From Pseudomonas mediterranea CFBP 5447 (GTDB taxonomy: Bacteria > Pseudomonadota > Gammaproteobacteria > Pseudomonadales > Pseudomonadaceae), in the NCBI RefSeq assembly GCF_000774145.1, contig NZ_KN322983.1, forward strand, positions 712,537-776,536: a stretch of 64,000 bases of DNA. The letters are read 5' to 3'. The first letter of the stretch is position 1. Every line of letters begins with the position of its first letter. This document shows positions 56,949-64,000 of the stretch, piece after piece. The notes beneath the pieces were generated by a model. That model had not been told where the DNA came from, searched no databases, and saw only the letters and a list, made by a program, of their open reading frames with translations. The position numbers were made by a program, and so were the translations under genes.

Positions 56949-57194
56949 TGCTGCGTTCTCCTTGAAGTCCGTGTGCAAGCTTAGCCGAACCGGATCGGAT
57001 CCAGTATCGTCACAGAGCCTGCTTGCGAAGCGGCGGCACATCCGGTGGCAATCTCCATTCGGACCAGGATGTCTTTCGTCGCAAATATTCCAACCTTGAT
57101 GGCTTTTTGATACTTCTTCCAAAGGGATTGGGTACAATCCCGGCCTCAACCGGGCATGGAGGCAGTTCGGCGTTTCAGTTACGAGAAAACCCCC

Positions 57195-59273
57195 ATGCTC
57201 ATCGGCAGTTATTCCCCCGCCCTTGTTTCGATTTCCCTATTGGTTGCGGTACTGGCGTCCTACACCGCGTTGGACTTGGCCGGGCGTATTGCCACCACCC
57301 GTGGCCGTGCAGCCCATCTCTGGATGGCCGGTGGTGCGCTGGCGATGGGGGTGGGCATCTGGTCGATGCATTTCATCGGCATGCTGGCATTCACCCTGCC
57401 AGTGGAGCTTGGCTACGATGTGTCGATCACCGCGCTGTCGTTGTTGATCGCCATCCTTTCCAGCGGTTTTGCCCTGTGGCTGGTCAGCCAGCCACGTCTG
57501 CCGGCCTGGCAGTTGGCTTTCGGCGCACTGATCATGGGCGCTGGCATCAGCGCCATGCATTACACCGGCATGGCGGCCCTGCGGATGCAACCGGGCATCG
57601 ACTACGACCCGACGCTGTTCGGCGCTTCGCTGGTGATCGCGGTAGCGGCCTCCGCCGCGGCGTTGTGGATTGCCTTTCGCCTGCGCCACAACAGCCCCCA
57701 TGTGCGACTGGCCCGCGCCGGTGCCGCGGTGATCATGGGCATCGCCATTGTCGGCATGCACTACACCGGCATGGCCGGGGCGCAGTTCAGGGACGGCAGC
57801 TTCTGTGGTTCCCTCGACGGCTTGAGTGGCAAGGGCCTGGACAACGTGGTGCTGATCACGACCCTGGCGGTACTGGCCATCGCCTTGCTCACGTCGATTC
57901 TCGACGCACGCCTGGAAGCCCGCACTGCGGAATTGGCCCAATCGTTGACCCTGGCAAACCGGGAACTGACTCAACTGGCCTTGCACGACCCCCTCACCGG
58001 ATTGCCCAACCGGGTGCTGCTGGCCGACCGTATCGACCAGGCCATGCATCGGGTGCAGGAGCAGGGTGGCTGCTTCGCCTTGATGTTCATCGACCTGGAC
58101 GGCTTCAAGCCGGTCAACGACGCGTTTGGCCATCACATGGGTGACTTGTTGCTGCGCGACGTGGCCCTGCGCCTGCGCGAAGACTTGCGCAGCCAGGACA
58201 CCCTGGCGCGGATCGGCGGCGATGAATTCGTGCTGCTGGTGCAACTGGCCGAGCCTGACGATGCGTTGCGGCTGGCGGCACGCCAGGTCGGTTTGATCGG
58301 TCGCACGTTCCGGGTCGCCGAACATGATCTGCAGATTTCCGCCAGCGTCGGTATCGCCGTGTATCCGGGCAATGGCCTGAGTGCCGAAGAGTTGCTGATG
58401 AACGCCGACGCGGCGATGTACCACGCCAAAGGCGCCGGCAAAAACGGCTACAGTTTTTTCGATGCCTCGATGAACAGCAATGCCCGCAAGCAATTGCAGT
58501 TGCTGCAAGACCTGCGCATCGCCGTCGAACAGCGGCAGTTCAGCCTGCATTACCAACCCAAGTTCGACGCCGCCCACGGTCGTCCGGTCGGCGCCGAGGC
58601 GTTGCTGCGCTGGCACCATCCGACCCAGGGCCTGTTGATGCCCGACACCTTCATCGACCTGGCGGAAAAGACCGGGCTGATCATTCCCATCGGCGAATGG
58701 GTACTGAACGAGGCCTGTCGCCAGATGCGCGAATGGTACGTGCTCGGTTACACCGATTGGCGTATCGCCGTGAACCTCTCGGCCTTGCAGTTCTGCCACG
58801 CCGGGCTGGTGCAAAGTGTCGCCAAGGCGCTGGAGGTTCATCAACTGTTGCCCAACAACCTGACCCTGGAAATCACTGAAACCACCGCCATGAGCGATGC
58901 CGATGCCAGCATGACAGTGCTGCAGCAGCTTTCGGACATGGGCGTGGATTTGTCCATCGACGATTTCGGCACCGGCTATTCGAGCCTGATGTACCTCAAG
59001 CGCCTGCCGGCCAACGAGCTGAAGATCGATCGCGGCTTCGTGCGCGACCTGGAGCACGACAGCGACGACGCCGCCATCGTCTCGGCCATCGTCGCCCTCG
59101 GTCAGGCCCTAGGCCTGCGGATCGTCGCCGAAGGGGTGGAAACCGATGTGCAGCAGGATTTCCTGACCCAACTGGGCTGCGATTCGCTGCAAGGCTACCT
59201 GCTGGGCCATCCGCTGCCGGCCGATCGCTTCCTGCAGAATATCCGCAAGGCGCCACGCTTGGCGGTGGTCTGA
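57195..59273 (+). CDS. mucR: MHYT-GGDEF-EAL cyclic-di-GMP enzyme (MucR-like)
   Basis: The product has 692 residues. Three MHYT sensor repeats in the membrane are visible as SMHFIGM, AMHYTGM and GMHYTGM, thought to bind copper or small diatomic ligands. The GGDEF domain has the intact motif RIGGDEFVLLV, and the EAL domain reads AEALLRWHHP with the metal-binding ETTAMSDAD, DDFGTGYSS and KIDRGFVRDL motifs. Both synthase and phosphodiesterase residues look intact. The architecture and size match Pseudomonas MucR, which regulates alginate and biofilm dispersal. I chose the ATG at 57195 (MLIGSYSPAL), although the ribosome site is weak. It is a single gene. Confidence 0.9.
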   Translation: MLIGSYSPALVSISLLVAVLASYTALDLAGRIATTRGRAAHLWMAGGALAMGVGIWSMHFIGMLAFTLPVELGYDVSITALSLLIAILSSGFALWLVSQPRLPAWQLAFGALIMGAGISAMHYTGMAALRMQPGIDYDPTLFGASLVIAVAASAAALWIAFRLRHNSPHVRLARAGAAVIMGIAIVGMHYTGMAGAQFRDGSFCGSLDGLSGKGLDNVVLITTLAVLAIALLTSILDARLEARTAELAQSLTLANRELTQLALHDPLTGLPNRVLLADRIDQAMHRVQEQGGCFALMFIDLDGFKPVNDAFGHHMGDLLLRDVALRLREDLRSQDTLARIGGDEFVLLVQLAEPDDALRLAARQVGLIGRTFRVAEHDLQISASVGIAVYPGNGLSAEELLMNADAAMYHAKGAGKNGYSFFDASMNSNARKQLQLLQDLRIAVEQRQFSLHYQPKFDAAHGRPVGAEALLRWHHPTQGLLMPDTFIDLAEKTGLIIPIGEWVLNEACRQMREWYVLGYTDWRIAVNLSALQFCHAGLVQSVAKALEVHQLLPNNLTLEITETTAMSDADASMTVLQQLSDMGVDLSIDDFGTGYSSLMYLKRLPANELKIDRGFVRDLEHDSDDAAIVSAIVALGQALGLRIVAEGVETDVQQDFLTQLGCDSLQGYLLGHPLPADRFLQNIRKAPRLAVV

Positions 59274-59302
59274 AACAGCTTCCTCTATCCACTGCCATTC
59301 CC

Positions 59303-59392
59303 CTGTGGGAGCGAGCCTGCTCGCGATAGCGGCGGTCCATTCGACAGTTTTGTGACAGATACACCGCCATCGCGAGCAGGCTCGCTCCCACA
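59303..59392. repeat. REP/REPIN element, family A
   Basis: Inverted family A cores with about 45 bases of spacer, between the c-di-GMP gene and the RcnB-like gene. Confidence 0.9.
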
Positions 59393-59522
59393 CTGGATTC
59401 GGGGGTACGCAGCCTTTTTGTACGCCACAGGTTTATGTGCCCAGGTTGGTCGCGACAGTAAAAGGAATGATTCGCCGCCGTTGAAGTCGGAGATTCAGTA
59501 CCTTGATAACTGGAGTCTTTCT

Positions 59523-59831
59523 ATGCGCAAACCAACCCTGATCGCCAGCCTGGCCCTGATCGTCGGCCTCGGAGCCCTTGGGCCTGTTGCACAGGCGGTC
59601 GAGAAAACCGGGGATGCCTTGGAGCATTCGCCGAGCAATGGCCGCAGGCTGGTGGAGAACGACCGGGTACCTGCGGATTACCAGCGCGCGGACCGAGCCA
59701 TGAAAGACTGGAAACAGAAGAAGCTCGAACAGCCGACAGACGACCAGCAATGGGTGCATATCGACGACAAGTACTTGCTGATCGAAACCGTGTCCGGCGC
59801 GATCGTCAAGATCGTTCCGGCCACGCGTTAG
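59523..59831 (+). CDS. RcnB-like periplasmic protein
   Basis: The product has 102 residues. The signal peptide is MRKPTLIASLALIVGLGALGPVAQAV, cleaved near AQA. The mature sequence carries the RcnB pattern VPADYQRADRAMKDWKQKKL and DQQWVHIDDKYLLIETVSGAIVKIV. The family modulates nickel and cobalt export in E. coli, but many Pseudomonas members have no known role. The ATG at 59523 is preceded by TGGAGTCTTTCT, a good ribosome site. It converges with the emfourin gene, with four bases between the stops. Confidence 0.85.
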   Translation: MRKPTLIASLALIVGLGALGPVAQAVEKTGDALEHSPSNGRRLVENDRVPADYQRADRAMKDWKQKKLEQPTDDQQWVHIDDKYLLIETVSGAIVKIVPATR

Positions 59832-59835
59832 GCCT

Positions 59836-60159
59836 TCAGAGTATTTCGCCTTTGTCCCACAGATGAACCAGCTCGCCGGGTGCCCGGTCCTCGGGCACCT
59901 GCAACACCATTTCATCGTCCTGGTCGTTGGCGCGATAGCGCACTTCGATCTGGAAGAAGCGTTGATCCCCGCGCCCCGAGGTGGAGGAGGTCAGCGGCAG
60001 GCAGCCCTCCAGAACCGAACAGATGCGCGTGCGCTGGTCGAGGTCGCATTGAGCGAATTCGATCTCCCGCGGGCGGGTCAAGGCATGGATCGCCGCCACG
60101 CCGCCCTGGCGGGACAGGCGCACTACGGCGTTGTCGTCAAGCTCTGGAAGGGTTTTCAT
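59836..60159 (-). CDS. Emfourin-like protealysin inhibitor
   Basis: The product has 107 residues and matches the emfourin family, small cytoplasmic inhibitors of protealysin-like M4 peptidases. The sequence starts MKTLPELDDNAVVRLSRQGG and includes IEVRYRANDQDDEMVLQVPE. It overlaps the protease stop by one base (TGATG), so the two are translated together. In Serratia the partner inhibits the protease tightly. Here the pairing is inferred from gene order and family. Confidence 0.82.
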   Translation of the reverse strand: MKTLPELDDNAVVRLSRQGGVAAIHALTRPREIEFAQCDLDQRTRICSVLEGCLPLTSSTSGRGDQRFFQIEVRYRANDQDDEMVLQVPEDRAPGELVHLWDKGEIL

Positions 60160-61220
60160 CAGCTCTCCTCGGTCAGGTTGACGCCGACCTGGGCCCAGCC
60201 GTCCTGTACCGCGCGTACTTCCCGTTCGCCGAAACGCCGGCGGGCATGCTCGACGGTCAGGTGGGCGAAGGCACTGAAGGTCGCATCGTTGGCCAGGCTC
60301 CTGTCGCATAAGGTTTCATACCAGATACGGCCGGCCTTTTCCCAGGCAAATCCGCCCAGTGCGGTGGCTATCAGATAAAAGGCGCGGTTGGGGATACCGG
60401 AGTTGATGTGTACGCCGCCGTTGTCTTCGCGGGTGATGACGAACTGGCGCATATGGGCGGGCTGCGGGTCCTTGCCCAGGAGCGGGTCATCGTAGGCGGT
60501 GCCTGGATTGGCCATGTTACGCAGGCCGTCGCCGTTGATCTTGTCGGTGAGCAGGTCGGCACCGATCAGCCAATCGGCCTGATCGGCCGTCTGTTCGAGG
60601 ACGAACTGTTTGACCAGGACGCCGAACACGTCAGAGATGGATTCGTTCAAGGCACCGGATTGGTTGGCATAGATCAATCCCGCTTCGCTTTCAGTGACGC
60701 CATGGGCCAGCTCATGGGCTACGACATCCAGGGAGCGGGTAAAGCGCTGGAAAATTTCCCCATCGCCGTCGCCGAAGACCATCTGCGCGCCGTTCCAGAA
60801 GGCGTTTTCATAACCTTGGCCATAATGCACGCTGCCCACCAGCGCGAAGCCCTTGTTGTCGATGGAGTCGCGACCCAGGACCTTCCAGAAGAAATCATAC
60901 GTAGCGCCCAGGGCGTCGTAGGCCTCGTCCACGGCCGCATCGCCACTGGCCGCCTGGCCCTCGAGGCGCACCGGCTGGCCGGGCAGTTCCATGCCGTTCT
61001 GGGCATCGTGCACGCTGCGTTGCGGGTGTCCGGCCTTGCCCGGCTTGGGCAGCACAGCGGCGGCGGGAGGAGTGCTGGGCGGGCCCGGGTTGTGCCGCAG
61101 GCTGCGTACATGGGTCAGGGTGCCGAGGGCACTGGAGCGTTGTTGTTCGGAACCGTGGGCGATGATGCGATTGAGAATATAGGGCGGAATGAAGCCGTGG
61201 AGCGGGCGAGAGTCGATCAT
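60159..61220 (-). CDS. Protealysin-like M4 zinc metallopeptidase
   Basis: The product has 353 residues. It has a short propeptide (about 1-50, with the FIPPYIL motif of the protealysin type) and no signal peptide, unlike classical secreted thermolysins. The zinc ligands are His169 and His173 in HELAHGVTE, with Glu170 as the catalytic base. The third ligand, Glu, is in GALNESISDVFG, and the transition-state His is in GGVHINSGIPNRAFY. Protealysin-like enzymes act on host actin in some bacteria. The emfourin gene follows on the same transcript. The ATG at 61220 has AAGGA seven bases upstream. Confidence 0.92.
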   Translation of the reverse strand: MIDSRPLHGFIPPYILNRIIAHGSEQQRSSALGTLTHVRSLRHNPGPPSTPPAAAVLPKPGKAGHPQRSVHDAQNGMELPGQPVRLEGQAASGDAAVDEAYDALGATYDFFWKVLGRDSIDNKGFALVGSVHYGQGYENAFWNGAQMVFGDGDGEIFQRFTRSLDVVAHELAHGVTESEAGLIYANQSGALNESISDVFGVLVKQFVLEQTADQADWLIGADLLTDKINGDGLRNMANPGTAYDDPLLGKDPQPAHMRQFVITREDNGGVHINSGIPNRAFYLIATALGGFAWEKAGRIWYETLCDRSLANDATFSAFAHLTVEHARRRFGEREVRAVQDGWAQVGVNLTEES

Positions 61221-61377
61221 CAGAACATCCTTATCTGAATAGCAGGGTCGATACCCATGTGAACCAAAGCGGGCGCTGCGGTTCCCTCCTGCTTACGGGA
61301 TTCATCTGCAGGCTATCAGTTGCCAGGCGCGCTGATTTCTGCGAAAACCCGCGCCTGGAAATGACACGGGAATGCCC

Positions 61378-61719
61378 ATGAACGAAGAACTGCAAATCAT
61401 CGACCTGGAACAGGGCGACGGGAAAAGCGTAGTCAAAGGCGCGCTGATTACCACTCAATACCGCGGCACCCTGGAGGATGGCACCGAGTTCGATTCGTCC
61501 TACAGTCGCGGCAAGCCCTTCCAGTGCGTGATCGGCACCGGACGCGTCATCAAGGGCTGGGACCAGGGCCTGATGGGCATGAAGGTCGGCGGCAAGCGCA
61601 AGCTGCTGGTGCCGGCGCACCTGGCCTATGGCGAGCGATCCATGGGCGCCCACATCAAGCCCAACGCCAACCTCATCTTTGAAATCGAACTGCTGGAAGT
61701 GCTGACCCGGGACGATTGA
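61378..61719 (+). CDS. FKBP-type peptidyl-prolyl isomerase
   Basis: The product has 113 residues. It is a single FKBP domain with all family positions: YRGTLEDGTEFDSSYSRGKPF, VIKGWDQGLMGMKVGGKRKL and AYGERSMGAHIKPNANLIFEI. It catalyses proline isomerisation in the cytosol. There is no signal peptide. I chose the second ATG (61378, MNEELQIIDL), which has GGGA six bases upstream; the first (61372) is too close to it. Confidence 0.93.
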   Translation: MNEELQIIDLEQGDGKSVVKGALITTQYRGTLEDGTEFDSSYSRGKPFQCVIGTGRVIKGWDQGLMGMKVGGKRKLLVPAHLAYGERSMGAHIKPNANLIFEIELLEVLTRDD

Positions 61720-61910
61720 CGGGCGCCGGGGCACGTCAGGATGCTTGCGAACCGGACCGGTCACTGAATATCGGGATGTGTCCGTTGATGGAGGGACGGT
61801 AGCATCGAGCGGCGATGATCGGATCCATGCAGCGTTGCCTTGTGGGTGATGGCTGAAGTGTTGCTACTCTCTCCAGTCGGTGCATGGCTTGATTCGTCCA
61901 GGAGCGAAAT

Positions 61911-62666
61911 ATGAGCGCAGAACAGTCAGATGTTGGTGTGTCCCAAGTGGCTGCGGCCATTGCCGAACCGGCGCGTACCCGGATGCTCTGTTCGTTGATG
62001 GACGGGCATGCCCGCACCAGCACGGAATTGGCCAGTATCGCCGAGGTCAGCGCCTCGACTGCCAGCGCGCATTTGGCGAAGCTCAAGGACCTGGCCCTGG
62101 TGCGGCTGCACGTCCAGGGTCGTCATCGCTACTACAGCCTGGCGGACAAGCGTGTCGCCCAGGCGCTGGAAGCGCTGATGGTGATCGGTCAGAAACCCGC
62201 GCCGGCTTTCGTGTCGCGCACCCCGGATCGCCTGCAATTCGCCCGCACCTGCTACGACCACATGGCCGGCACCCTCGCGGTGCGGTTGCATGACCGCATG
62301 ATCGGCGCCGGATGGTTGCTGGAGGTGGAAGGGCAGGATTATCGGCTGAGCGAGTCCGGCAAGACGCTGTTCGAGGCGTTGGGCGTGGATGTTCAGGCCC
62401 TGGCCAGTGAGCGACGCCGATTCGCCTGCCCCTGCCTGGACTGGAGCATGCGTCGGCCCCATCTGGGCGGTGCCTTGGGGGCGGCGTTGCTGCAGTTGGC
62501 GATCAAGCGCCAGTGGGTAACCCAGGACCTGGACAGCCGGGCACTGGCGGTAACGACCAAGGGGCGTCGGGAGATGGTTGGGCGATTGGGTGTCAGTGCA
62601 GAAAGGGATGTCGAACCGACCGGCGCTATCACGAGCAGGCTCGCTCCCACCGTGGAATTGCGTTGA
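61911..62666 (+). CDS. ArsR-type winged-helix regulator ending in a REP element
   Basis: The product has 251 residues. The N-terminal ArsR-like winged helix (about 10-95) is marked by AIAEPARTRMLCSLMDGHAR and ELASIAEVSASTASAHLAKLKDLALVRL. A longer C-terminal domain of about 150 residues contains CPCLDWSMRRPHLGGALGAA, a possible metal or redox cysteine pair. No transporter is next to it. The last 14 residues (GAITSRLAPTVELR) are read through a family A REP element, so the natural C terminus has probably been replaced. The ATG follows AGGAGCGAAAT. Confidence 0.86.
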   Translation: MSAEQSDVGVSQVAAAIAEPARTRMLCSLMDGHARTSTELASIAEVSASTASAHLAKLKDLALVRLHVQGRHRYYSLADKRVAQALEALMVIGQKPAPAFVSRTPDRLQFARTCYDHMAGTLAVRLHDRMIGAGWLLEVEGQDYRLSESGKTLFEALGVDVQALASERRRFACPCLDWSMRRPHLGGALGAALLQLAIKRQWVTQDLDSRALAVTTKGRREMVGRLGVSAERDVEPTGAITSRLAPTVELR

Positions 62667-62703
62667 ACGCCAGCCCTGTGGGAGCGAGCCTGCTCGCGAT
62701 GGC
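62626..62703. repeat. REP pair, family A, tail-to-tail, entering the regulator gene
   Basis: CACGAGCAGGCTCGCTCCCA comes first and the forward core second, about 23 bases apart. The first copy supplies the coding end of the ArsR-type gene. Confidence 0.85.
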
Positions 62704-62752
62704 GTCATCAGCAACACCACGCGAGAGGGCAGGCCCCCTCGGTACTGTCGGA

Positions 62753-63772
62753 TCAGACCTTGACGATCCAGCCCGCCGGCGCTTCCACGTCGCCGGTCTG
62801 CACGCCGGTCAGCTCTTTATAGAGCTTCTGGGTGATCGGGCCGACTTCGGTTTCGCTGTAGAACACGTGCAGCTTGTCCTTGTAGCTGATGCCACCAATC
62901 GGGCTGATTACCGCCGCGGTACCGCAGGCGCCGGCTTCCTTGAAATCCGACAGCTTGTCGATGAACACATCGCCTTCAACCACTTCCAGACCCAGGCGGG
63001 TCTTGGCCAGCTCGATCAGCGACAGGCGGGTGATGCCCGGCAGGACCGACGGGGAGTTGGGCGTGACGAATTTGTTGTCATGGGTGATGCCGAAGAAGTT
63101 GGCCGAGCCGACCTCCTCGATTTTCGAATGGGTCAGCGGGTCGAGGTAGATGCAGTCGGCGAAGCTGGCCTTCTTGGCCTGGGAGCCGGGCATCAGGCTG
63201 GCGGCGTAGTTGCCACCGACCTTGGCGGCGCCGGTGCCTTGTGGGGCGGCGCGGTCGAAGCTGGAGATCAGGAAGTTGTGCGGGGTCAGGCCGCCCTTGA
63301 AGTAGGCGCCAACCGGAATGCAGAAGACCGAGAAAATGAACTCGGGGGCGGTGCGCACGCCGATGTTGTCACCCACGCCGATCACGAAGGGGCGCAGGTA
63401 CAGCGCGCCGCCGGTGCCGTAAGGTGGAATGAAGCGCTCGTTGGCGCGAACCACTTGCTTGCAGGCTTCGATGAACTGTTCGGTGTCGACGTGTGGCATC
63501 AGCAGGCGGGCGCAGCTGCGCTGCATGCGGGCGGCGTTCTGGTCCGGGCGGAACAGGTTGATCGAACCGTCCTTGCAGCGGTAGGCCTTGAGGCCTTCGA
63601 AGCACTGCTGGCCGTAGTGCAGGGCAGTGGAGCCCTCGCTGATGTGCAGCACATTGTCGTCGGTCAGGGTGCCGGTGTCCCAGGCACCATTGCGCCAGTG
63701 CGACAGGTAGCGCTTGTCGGTCTTGATGTAGTCAAAGCCCAGTTTGTCCCAATTGATGCTCTCGTTACCCAT
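62753..63772 (-). CDS. ilvE: Branched-chain amino acid aminotransferase
   Basis: The product has 339 residues, the length of the Pseudomonas IlvE type, fold class IV. It interconverts leucine, isoleucine and valine with their 2-oxo acids. The PLP Lys lies in GGNYAASLMPGSQAKKASFAD. The phosphate-binding and substrate segments include LHYGQQCFEGLKAYRCKDGS, NLFRPDQNAARMQRSCARLL and AAVISPIGGISYKD. GAGG lies five to six bases upstream of the ATG. It is a single gene. Confidence 0.95.
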   Translation of the reverse strand: MGNESINWDKLGFDYIKTDKRYLSHWRNGAWDTGTLTDDNVLHISEGSTALHYGQQCFEGLKAYRCKDGSINLFRPDQNAARMQRSCARLLMPHVDTEQFIEACKQVVRANERFIPPYGTGGALYLRPFVIGVGDNIGVRTAPEFIFSVFCIPVGAYFKGGLTPHNFLISSFDRAAPQGTGAAKVGGNYAASLMPGSQAKKASFADCIYLDPLTHSKIEEVGSANFFGITHDNKFVTPNSPSVLPGITRLSLIELAKTRLGLEVVEGDVFIDKLSDFKEAGACGTAAVISPIGGISYKDKLHVFYSETEVGPITQKLYKELTGVQTGDVEAPAGWIVKV

Positions 63773-64000
63773 GACACCCTCTATATCTTCGTAGCCGTCG
63801 AAACGGTCAAGGCTTCTGACGTTTTTTTGGATGGGGACAACAATACTTCATTCCAGGGGTGTTTCGCAGCCTGCTCGATAGGTGACAAGCAGATTTTCTG
63901 CCGACTCCCTGTGGCGAGGGAGCTTGCTCCCGCTCGACTGCGAAGCAGTCGCAATCCGGTCAACGCGGTGTGACTGAGCGATCCTGCTACCCGGATTGGG
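63773..64000. other. Intergenic region upstream of ilvE with a partial REP
   Basis: These 228 bases run from the ilvE start to the window end. They hold the ilvE promoter region and, at 63909-63955, a family B half element (CTGTGGCGAGGGAGCTTGCT with inner arms CGACTGCGAAGCAGTCG). No gene is supported here. Confidence 0.6.

Noticed and set aside
57237..59057. A 606-codon minus-strand frame inside the c-di-GMP gene
   Set aside because: The plus-strand product has intact MHYT, GGDEF and EAL motifs; the minus product is rich in Gln, His and Arg with no domain and is a frame shadow.

Overview
The window is chromosomal DNA from a fluorescent pseudomonad, most likely of the P. fluorescens complex. 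The evidence is the gene content (MvaT/MvaV-family xenogeneic silencer, modABC, galU, gor, ahpC/ahpF, hpd, an MHYT-GGDEF-EAL protein resembling MucR, ilvE of the 339-residue Pseudomonas type), the high-GC coding style, and about 19 extragenic palindromic repeats. Most of those repeats carry the core GGGAGCGAGCCTGCTCGCGA or GGCGAGGGAGCTTGCTCCCG, which are typical of this group. I saw no rRNA, tRNA, CRISPR array, prophage, insertion sequence or REP-associated transposase.

Layout. 0-5 kb: the 3' end of an unrecognised gene, the nucleotidase ppnN, small conserved genes, a stand-alone ClpP-like protease and a type IB topoisomerase whose last residues are read from a repeat. 5-7.7 kb: the modABC molybdate importer with a ModE-like palindrome in front of it. 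7.8-12.1 kb: a nitronate monooxygenase-type flavoprotein, a GyrI-like protein, and a co-directional DNA-alkylation-repair group (2OG-Fe(II) oxygenase, alkB, ada). 12.1-14 kb: small lipoproteins and small unknown proteins. 14-21 kb: galU, gor, ahpC, ahpF, gloA, a DUF4946 protein and mvaV, covering UDP-glucose synthesis, redox and methylglyoxal defence, and silencing. 21-31 kb: a LysR regulator divergent from a DMT transporter, hpd, a second DMT permease, an aldo/keto reductase, and a glycerate or sugar-acid locus (MFS transporter, CdaR-type regulator, glycerate kinase). 31-34 kb: a chemoreceptor and a class I aminotransferase.

34.2-49.0 kb is the accessory and most interesting part. Four large proteins (653, 652, 1323 and 1253 residues) are built from tandem modules of about 120 residues that look like immunoglobulin-fold beta-sandwiches. 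They surround a pertactin-like autotransporter. None of the four has a recognisable signal peptide. Three copies of a palindrome, CTGTCA-N4-TGACAG, sit only in the promoter regions of these genes: one before the first pair and two in the divergent gap between the two giants. This suggests a dedicated regulon, and the dyad has the CT-N12-AG form of LuxR-type boxes. The first two genes are visibly richer in A+T than their surroundings.

49-64 kb returns to core-like genes: an RND efflux pair divergent from an RstA/RstB-like two-component system, DUF1345 with pncA, the c-di-GMP enzyme, an RcnB-like periplasmic protein, an emfourin/protealysin inhibitor-protease operon, an FKBP isomerase, an ArsR-type regulator ending in a repeat, and ilvE. 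Starts were chosen by family length and ribosome binding site. Several differ from the longest possible frame because repeats next to genes create false upstream extensions.
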